A DNA stretch of 5,337 nt, taken from positions 1 to 5,337 of the forward strand of contig JAFQAM010000331.1 in NCBI GenBank assembly GCA_017416885.1. Direction: 5' to 3'. This DNA is from Clostridia bacterium. GTDB taxonomy: Bacteria; Bacillota; Clostridia; Oscillospirales; CAG-272. Under the pieces are notes generated by a model. It saw nothing but the letters and a program-made list of their open reading frames with translations. It made no database searches and was not told where the DNA came from. The translations under genes and the position numbers were made by a program. Positions 1 to 3,611 of the stretch are shown in pieces (position 1 is the stretch's first letter; every line of letters starts with the position of its first letter).

Positions 1-5
1 AACAT
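1..5 (-). CDS. First codon of a divergent leftward gene (partial)
   Basis: Read on the minus strand, positions 5-3 are an ATG. It is preceded by a 7-nt spacer and an AAGAGGT ribosome binding site whose AGAGG core lies at 17-13. A good leftward promoter lies further upstream at 156-128. Together these suggest that a gene starts here and runs out of the window to the left. Only one codon and two bases are visible, so the product cannot be named. The call rests entirely on promoter, ribosome binding site and ATG being in the right order. Confidence 0.5.
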
Positions 6-26
6 AATTTTACCTCTTTTTAGGAG

Positions 27-54
27 ATAGGGTATAGGGTATATGGTATAGGGG
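27..54. repeat. Four tandem 7-bp units, GGGTATA type
   Basis: Four consecutive 7-mers read ATAGGGT, ATAGGGT, ATATGGT and ATAGGGG. The G runs at 30-32, 37-39 and 51-54, with a further G5 at 70-74, could support a long-loop G-quadruplex on the plus strand. The repeat lies in the predicted leader of the divergent leftward gene, so its mRNA would carry the C-rich complement. A weak stem, 52-59 with 74-81, follows immediately. Copy number and order are read directly; any function is inference. Confidence 0.75.
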
Positions 55-127
55 TTCGCTTTGCTCACAGGGGGTGAAACCTAAACCTTTTTCTCTATTC
101 TCTGTTCCTTTGTATTTTTATACCATT

Positions 128-156
128 ATTTTAGCACACGCGTTTATAAAAGTCAA
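128..156 (-). promoter_or_regulatory. Sigma-A promoter of the divergent leftward gene
   Basis: On the minus strand a -35 box TTGACT (156-151) is followed by exactly 17 nt and a -10 box TAAAAT (133-128). Five of six bases match the consensus in each box. Transcription would begin near position 121. That gives a leader of roughly 115 nt containing the 7-bp repeat block, before the ATG at 5-3. Confidence 0.7.
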
Positions 157-179
157 TAAAGCAGGATATATATTTTATG

Positions 180-208
180 TTGTTTTTACAGTCGAAATAT
201 GTTACAAT
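180..208 (+). promoter_or_regulatory. Extended -10 promoter of the M28 peptidase gene
   Basis: TTGTTT (180-185) lies 17 nt upstream of TACAAT (203-208), and TG at 200-201 gives an extended -10, TGTTACAAT. The -35 is weak (3 of 6 consensus bases) and the -10 is good (5 of 6). The expected start point is about 213-215, at the upstream edge of the ribosome binding site, so the leader would be only about 15 nt. It is back to back with the leftward promoter at 128-156. Confidence 0.55.
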
Positions 209-213
209 ACAGA

Positions 214-220
214 AAAGGAG
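214..220 (+). promoter_or_regulatory. Ribosome binding site that selects the GTG start
   Basis: AAAGGAG lies 8 nt upstream of GTG at 229-231. The in-frame ATG at 199 has no comparable site upstream and lies inside the predicted promoter. This is why the peptidase is started at 229. Confidence 0.85.
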
Positions 221-228
221 ATGATATT

Positions 229-1188
229 GTGACGGAAAACAGTAAAGAAATTTTAGAAAAATATCAAGTTAGAAAAAACGGAAAACAAAAACGAGAGTTT
301 AGAGACTATATACAAAAAATAGCAAGTGAAGAGGGATATGACTACAAAGAAGAAAAATCTTTCGGTGCGTGTAACGTTGTTATAGGAAATATCGACACAG
401 CCAAGGCGGTTTATACGGCTCACTACGACACTTGTGCCGTTTTGCCCTTTCCGAATTTTATAACGCCAAAAAACTTTTTTATATATTTAATCTATCAATT
501 TATAATTGCTTTTGGTTTTTTAGGCATACTTTACGGTCTTGCATATTTGCTTATCGGTTTGCCTTCAATGCTTATAGAAAATGAAGTAATTTTATCTATG
601 ATTACAATGTTAGCACTTCTTATACTTCAATTTGTTTTTTGGTTTTCAATGTTATGGATATTGGGACTTGGAGTTGCAAACAAGCACACTGCAAACGACA
701 ACACGTCAGGTGTTATCACTCTTGTTGAAATAATGAAAACACTTCCAAAAGAAACAAGAAACGATGTTGCTTTGGTGTTTTTTGACCTTGAAGAAGTTGG
801 ACTTGTTGGGTCTATGGCATTCAAGTCGAAACATAAAAAGGTAATGAAAAACAAACTTCTTATTAACTTTGACTGCGTTTCTGACGGCGAAAATATGCTT
901 TTTGCCATTAAGAAAAAAGCAAAGAAATATCTACCGTATTTAGAGGAGTCATTTAAGGATAATGACAATATAAAAGTGGATTTAGCCACACACGGTGTGT
1001 TTTATCCATCTGACCAAGCATCATTTCCTTATGGTATCGGTGTTGCCGCTTTAAAGAAAACAAAACTTTTCGGCATACTCTATATGAATAGAATACATAC
1101 ACCTAAAGACACAATATTCAGAGAAGAAAACATTGAATATTTGACACAGGGCGCAATAAAATTAGTGGAAACTTTACCAAAAGAATAA
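229..1188 (+). CDS. M28-family zinc metallopeptidase with inserted membrane hairpin
   Basis: Predicted di-zinc exopeptidase of family M28 (aminopeptidase-like), 319 residues from the GTG start. The expected ligand set is present in order: His65 and Asp67 in AHYDT, bridging Asp157 in ANDNTSG, the Glu188-Glu189 pair in DLEEVGLVGS (catalytic base and zinc ligand), Asp215 in INFD, and His290 in IHTPKDT. A SDQ motif near 261-263 also fits the family. Unusually, about 75 mostly hydrophobic residues lie between Asp67 and Asp157. They form two likely membrane helices, roughly 83-110 and 119-148, so the enzyme is probably membrane-bound. Both halves of the active site then lie on the same face, probably the cytoplasm, because there is no signal peptide. 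An ATG at 199 would add ten residues but lacks a ribosome binding site. The gene is transcribed alone and ends at a terminator. The family call is firm; the substrate is unknown. Confidence 0.9.
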   Translation: MTENSKEILEKYQVRKNGKQKREFRDYIQKIASEEGYDYKEEKSFGACNVVIGNIDTAKAVYTAHYDTCAVLPFPNFITPKNFFIYLIYQFIIAFGFLGILYGLAYLLIGLPSMLIENEVILSMITMLALLILQFVFWFSMLWILGLGVANKHTANDNTSGVITLVEIMKTLPKETRNDVALVFFDLEEVGLVGSMAFKSKHKKVMKNKLLINFDCVSDGENMLFAIKKKAKKYLPYLEESFKDNDNIKVDLATHGVFYPSDQASFPYGIGVAALKKTKLFGILYMNRIHTPKDTIFREENIEYLTQGAIKLVETLPKE

Positions 1189-1189
1189 C

Positions 1190-1222
1190 AAAAAATCCTA
1201 TGCGTGTGCATAGGATTTTTTT
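1190..1222. terminator. Bidirectional rho-independent terminator
   Basis: A perfect 14-bp stem (1190-1203 with 1208-1221) closes a GTGT loop. It is flanked by a T run on the right and an A run on the left, so it has a U tract in either direction. It begins one base after the peptidase stop. It could also end leftward transcripts from the serine hydrolase, whose 3' untranslated region would then be about 300 nt and contain array A. Confidence 0.92.
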
Positions 1223-1261
1223 GCATTTAATAAATTGTTTGCCAAATGTCGCTGACTGCTT

Positions 1262-1523
1262 AAATTATCTGCTTCGCAGAGCGAAATAATTTTACTATCC
1301 GTAAAATAACTAAATTAATGCTCAAATTCTTTCGCATTAGCTAAATAACGTTGCAAGCAACGCAGCCAAATTGAATTTGCTATTTTTAGCTCGCGTAAGC
1401 GAATTTAGCTCACGCAGTGAATTTAGCTGGCGAAATCAATTTAGCTTGCGCAGAGTGGGGCCCCCGTAAAAATTCGTATGAATTTTTGGGGAACCAAAGC
1501 AAATTTAGCTGTGCCGGAGGCAC
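1262..1523. repeat. Hairpin array A (AATTTAGCT-like linkers)
   Basis: This gene-free stretch is a chain of short inverted repeats joined by AT-rich linkers. Stems include TCTGC/GCAGA (1268-1280, TTC loop, inside a wider AAATTAT/ATAATTT pairing), ATTTTAC/GTAAAAT (1289-1307), TAATGC/GCATTA (1316-1339), CGTTGC/GCAACG (1349-1362), TCGC/GCGA (1391-1402), TCAC/GTGA (1410-1420) and GTGCC/GGCAC (1511-1523, GGA loop). The word TTTAGCT recurs at 1385, 1404, 1422 and 1440, a period of 18-19 nt, and again at 1504. Stems differ while the linker is kept. Two units, around 1428-1438 and 1446-1456, are degenerate. There is no CRISPR organisation. Confidence 0.8.
1462..1491. repeat. Strong isolated stem-loop within array A
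   Basis: CCCC (1462-1465) pairs with GGGG (1488-1491), and AAAAATTC (1468-1475) pairs with GAATTTTT (1480-1487). Two bases are bulged (1466-1467) and the loop is GTAT. It lies about 40 nt downstream of the serine hydrolase stop. It could slow leftward transcription, but no U tract follows it on either strand, so I do not call it a terminator. Confidence 0.65.
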
Positions 1524-1528
1524 TGCGC

Positions 1529-3001
1529 CTATTTTCTGACGCCAACGGCGTCGCCATTGTATTGCCAAAGAAAGTCCTCGGCGGTCCTTACGCATCTTAA
1601 AAATGCCAAGTTATCCTTGAAATAGAAGGAAAATGTTACATTACCGAAATATTTGTCGATAATTTGTGAAAATACTGTGATTTTGTCGGATTGTGTCCAC
1701 GCAAATGATGTGGCAGAGTCATATTTGAAGCCATCCTGTGTGCGTAATCCGCCATATTCGTTGGAATATCCTTCCTCGGGGAACTTGCCAAAATAGTTGC
1801 CGTTTACCTTAAAGGGTAATACCATTGTGCCGTTTTCGTTTTCGTAGGTCAGCGCGCCTTCTCTTTCATTTTTAAAATCGAAGCGGAAGGATTTAATTCC
1901 CATTGGGTTTTCCTCTAACTCGTAGGTAACGCCGTTTATGATTTTGCGCCACGGGGAGTCGATAAAGCCGTATTCGTAGTATAAATCAAGTGAGCTTGTC
2001 AGCTTATCAAGCATTTCTGCATATTTTTTATTTTTGGGCAGGGGAGTGTCGCTGATTTCCTCAACTATATAGTCATAAAAACAGCTCATAATAATCTCTC
2101 TTGAATATTCACTGCCTTGATTATCCGCGGTGCAAACGAAAATTAAGTCCTTGCTTGGCACACAAACCGCAAGCTGATCTCCCATTCCAACAAATGCAAA
2201 GCTATCGTATGGCGCGCGCCAGAATTGATAGCCGTAGCCTCTGTGTAGCGAATCTCTGTGGGCAGACGGTGCGTTATCCTTGTGTCTTGATGTTGCTTCC
2301 CTTAGATAGTCCTCATTTATTAGTCTTTCGCCCTCATAAACGCCGTAATTTAAGACGAAGCGCGCAAATGTAAGCATATCCCTCGGCGTGCAAATAAGAG
2401 CCGAATCGCCCCAGCTATCGCCGTTAGGCGTTTTTAGTATAGTGGCGGTTTTAAACGCGTTTAATTTAGTGAATATTCTTTCGTTCAGAAAATCAAATAG
2501 GCTCTTGCCCGTAACTCTTTCAACAAGAGAGGATAAAACCTGTGAGCCTGCGCTATCGTATTCCCAAAGAGTTCCGCTCGGATGCTTTTTGTTTTTGCTG
2601 TTTAAATAAAAATCTGTCCTGTCGTGTACCCCTTCGCTAAACCAACTGATACCAAAACCCGAGGTTGTCATTGTCAGCATTTCGCGTACCGTTTGCTTTT
2701 TCATATACTCTGAAAGCTCAATTTTTATTTTGTCCTCAAAATATTCAACTATTGGCTTATCAAGATCAATAAGACCGTCCTCAACGCAAAGACCGATTGC
2801 TACCGACATATAGCTCTTTGTAACAGAGTACATTCTGTGACAAAAATCCTTATCAAAGGGCTTCCAATAGCATTCGCAAAAAATATCCTCGCCCCTTGCA
2901 ATCATAACACTGTGCATATGCAGCTTGTCTAATCTGTTTATCAGCTTGTATAGGTTTTTGGAGTCAACTCCAACGCTTTCCGGTGTTACATTTCTAAACA
3001 T
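1529..3001 (-). CDS. Serine hydrolase, class C beta-lactamase/PBP-like fold
   Basis: A 490-residue protein of the beta-lactamase-related serine hydrolase family (esterases, D-aminopeptidases, 6-aminohexanoate-dimer hydrolase relatives). The nucleophile motif SVTK lies at Ser59-Lys62. The second motif is Tyr148-Asp-Ser150 (YxS), followed by a helix AGSQVLSSLVERVTGKS typical of the family. The third motif is probably GMGDQ at 272-276, before strands LAVCVPSKDLIFVC, where relatives have HxG or KTG. The catalytic fold occupies about residues 5-315. Residues 335-490 form an extra aromatic, probably beta-rich domain of unknown role. There is no signal peptide or membrane helix, so it is likely cytoplasmic. 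The ATG at 3001 has AAAGGAG (3015-3009) 7 nt upstream. It has its own promoter, a possible cre site and a hairpin-filled leader. The last codons are encoded within a perfect inverted repeat (1538-1552). The substrate cannot be told from sequence; true beta-lactamase activity is unlikely. Confidence 0.9.
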   Translation of the reverse strand: MFRNVTPESVGVDSKNLYKLINRLDKLHMHSVMIARGEDIFCECYWKPFDKDFCHRMYSVTKSYMSVAIGLCVEDGLIDLDKPIVEYFEDKIKIELSEYMKKQTVREMLTMTTSGFGISWFSEGVHDRTDFYLNSKNKKHPSGTLWEYDSAGSQVLSSLVERVTGKSLFDFLNERIFTKLNAFKTATILKTPNGDSWGDSALICTPRDMLTFARFVLNYGVYEGERLINEDYLREATSRHKDNAPSAHRDSLHRGYGYQFWRAPYDSFAFVGMGDQLAVCVPSKDLIFVCTADNQGSEYSREIIMSCFYDYIVEEISDTPLPKNKKYAEMLDKLTSSLDLYYEYGFIDSPWRKIINGVTYELEENPMGIKSFRFDFKNEREGALTYENENGTMVLPFKVNGNYFGKFPEEGYSNEYGGLRTQDGFKYDSATSFAWTQSDKITVFSQIIDKYFGNVTFSFYFKDNLAFLRCVRTAEDFLWQYNGDAVGVRK

Positions 3002-3008
3002 ATTATTT

Positions 3009-3031
3009 CTCCTTTATGCGACTTGTCGCAT
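3009..3031 (-). promoter_or_regulatory. Ribosome binding site abutted by a leader hairpin
   Basis: On the minus strand the hairpin ATGCGAC-AA-GTCGCAT (3031-3016) is followed with no gap by AAAGGAG (3015-3009), then 7 nt and the ATG at 3001. A 7-bp stem ending exactly at the Shine-Dalgarno sequence could affect ribosome access or mRNA stability. The stem and the ribosome binding site are seen; the effect is inference. Confidence 0.65.
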
Positions 3032-3127
3032 TTAATTCAACACCAATGGTGTTGTATTTCAAGCATTGATTTATCAATGCATTTCAAGATTGCAAAGCAA
3101 TCATTTCAAGTGCGAAGCACATTTCAT
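3016..3127. repeat. Hairpin array B (ATTTCAA linkers)
   Basis: Five consecutive perfect hairpins have unrelated stems: ATGCGAC/GTCGCAT (3016-3031), CAACACC/GGTGTTG (3038-3054), GCATTGAT/ATCAATGC (3063-3080), GATTGC/GCAATC (3088-3102) and GTGC/GCAC (3110-3120, GAA loop). They are separated by the near-constant word ATTTCAA at 3056, 3081 and 3103, with ATTTCA again at 3121. On the minus strand the linker reads TTGAAAT. The array fills more than half of the predicted 188-nt leader of the serine hydrolase mRNA. Confidence 0.88.
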
Positions 3128-3167
3128 TTTTATTAACGGCAGGGAAAATCACTTTCCTATATCACAC

Positions 3168-3181
3168 TGAAAGCGCTTTGC
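3168..3181. promoter_or_regulatory. Possible cre (CcpA operator)
   Basis: TGAAAGCGCTTTGC matches 12 of 14 positions of the cre consensus TGNAARCGNWWWCA on either strand and contains the AAAGCGCTTT palindrome. It lies about 8-21 nt downstream of the predicted start point of the leftward promoter. CcpA bound in such a position is known to repress or block transcription. If functional, the serine hydrolase would be under carbon catabolite repression. The match is imperfect at the last two bases, so this is a candidate only. Confidence 0.45.
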
Positions 3182-3195
3182 TATTCATCATCCCC

Positions 3196-3224
3196 ATTTT
3201 ACCACACACTCCCCACTCTGTCAA
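3196..3224 (-). promoter_or_regulatory. Near-consensus sigma-A promoter of the serine hydrolase
   Basis: On the minus strand a perfect -35 TTGACA (3224-3219) is followed by a 17-nt spacer and -10 TAAAAT (3201-3196), 5 of 6 consensus bases. The start point is expected near 3189, leaving a leader of about 188 nt before the ATG at 3001. This is the best promoter in the window. Confidence 0.85.
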
Positions 3225-3294
3225 TAAATAAAGGAGCAGAAATAGGATGATGTCCTTAGCGGAGAATTAACAATTTGACAAAAGTGCAAGCATC

Positions 3295-3396
3295 GCATTT
3301 GATTAGTCAAACGCAAATGGGCTAAGCCCAAACCCATATAACAAGCAGAGAAAGAGAGAACAAATCGGTCAGTAGCCGAAATGTCCTCTCTTTTCT
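3295..3396 (-). ncRNA. Candidate structured RNA
   Basis: Three stem-loops lie in sequence. The first is a long one (3349-3368 with 3376-3396) with 16 or more pairs and a symmetrical 2x2 internal loop. The second is TGGGC/GCCCA (3318-3330). The third is GCATTTGA/TCAAACGC (3295-3314). The single-base mismatches in the long stem (3359/3385) and in the third stem (3297/3312) are A-C on the plus strand but become G-U wobble pairs in a minus-strand RNA. This favours leftward transcription. I see no own promoter or U-rich end, and I do not recognise a known RNA family. Confidence 0.35.
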
Positions 3397-3407
3397 GTTG
3401 GTGATGT

Positions 3408-3563
3408 TTTTGCTATTGCAAAAGTGAAGTTGCTACGCAGTGAAGTTTGTACTACGCACAAGTGAAGTTAAGTTTGCCCATACTTCGCCGTCAGGTGAAA
3501 CTTCACTCACGAAGTGAACTTCACTATCGAAGATAACTTCACTTGCCTGAAGGGCAAACTTAG
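3408..3563. repeat. Hairpin array C (AGTGAAGTT linkers, inverting midway)
   Basis: The linker AGTGAAGTT occurs at 3423, 3439 and 3461. After position 3490 its reverse complement AACTTCAC occurs at 3499, 3517 and 3535. Small hairpins sit between them: TTTTGC/GCAAAA (3408-3423), TGC/GCA (3431-3439), TTGT-AC-TAC-GC-ACAA (3447-3461), TTCGCC/GGTGAA (3484-3499), TCAC-GAA-GTGA (3507-3517) and TATC-GAA-GATA (3525-3535). An outer 11-bp stem (3469-3479 with 3552-3562) closes the second half. Because the linkers are also mutually complementary, the whole array can fold as one large cruciform. Confidence 0.82.
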
Positions 3564-3564
3564 T

Positions 3565-3596
3565 TAGCGTGATACTCCGTTAAGAGTATCACGCTA
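3565..3596 (-). terminator. 13-bp hairpin after the LRR gene, possible terminator
   Basis: A perfect 13-bp stem (3565-3577 with 3584-3596) closes a 6-nt loop, 15 nt downstream of the LRR stop codon. On the minus strand it is followed by AACTAAGTTT rather than a real U run. Termination may therefore be inefficient, and read-through into array C and towards the serine hydrolase is possible. It could instead belong to the hairpin array. Confidence 0.45.
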
Positions 3597-3611
3597 TCTG
3601 CTCCTTTATTG

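Larger units (their letters stand above)
3222..3611. repeat. 390-bp block bounded by an imperfect inverted repeat
   Basis: AATAAAGGAGCAGA at 3227-3240 is exactly repeated in inverse orientation at 3597-3610. The match extends outwards through CAAT and inwards through TAG-N2-TGAT if a 4-nt and a 2-nt gap are allowed (left 3222-3251, right 3588-3611). The block contains no credible gene. It holds the candidate structured RNA, array C and the 13-bp hairpin. It starts within the -35 box of the hydrolase promoter and ends one base before the LRR stop codon. The layout resembles a small non-autonomous mobile element, but I see no clear target-site duplication. Confidence 0.45.

Noticed and set aside
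627..989. 120-codon minus-strand open frame inside the M28 gene
   Set aside because: It is antisense to a gene with all catalytic motifs intact; it is low-complexity and serine/phenylalanine-rich, as expected of a shadow frame.
1262..1523. Arrays considered as integron attC sites
   Set aside because: No integrase or cassette genes are present, and the hairpins are far too short and numerous, without the paired-box structure of attC.
1410..1595. 61-codon minus-strand open frame across array A and the hydrolase 3' end
   Set aside because: It overlaps the hydrolase in another frame, consists of array hairpins and linkers, and has no convincing ribosome binding site or family similarity.
2101..2609. 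Plus-strand open frames of 90 and 73 codons inside the serine hydrolase
   Set aside because: They are antisense shadows of a well-supported gene, with no plausible ribosome binding site or recognisable domain.
3165..3191. Short upstream frame MMNSKALSV in the hydrolase leader
   Set aside because: It begins at or next to the predicted transcription start, has no ribosome binding site and overlaps the cre-like palindrome. I find no support for its translation.
3247..3270. 7-codon open frame starting ATGATG downstream of AAAGGAG at 3230-3236
   Set aside because: It is very short, and its AAAGGAG is part of the inverted repeat. Spacing is slightly long and no regulated gene follows, so a leader peptide is unsupported.
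3275..3303. Plus-strand promoter TTGACA with TTTGAT after 17 nt
   Set aside because: The -10 is poor (4 of 6) and it leads to no gene. The wobble-pair evidence favours transcription of this stretch on the other strand.
3408..3563. Array C considered as a CRISPR array
   Set aside because: The repeated word is only 8-9 nt, spacers are 7-13 nt palindromes, orientation switches midway and there are no cas genes.
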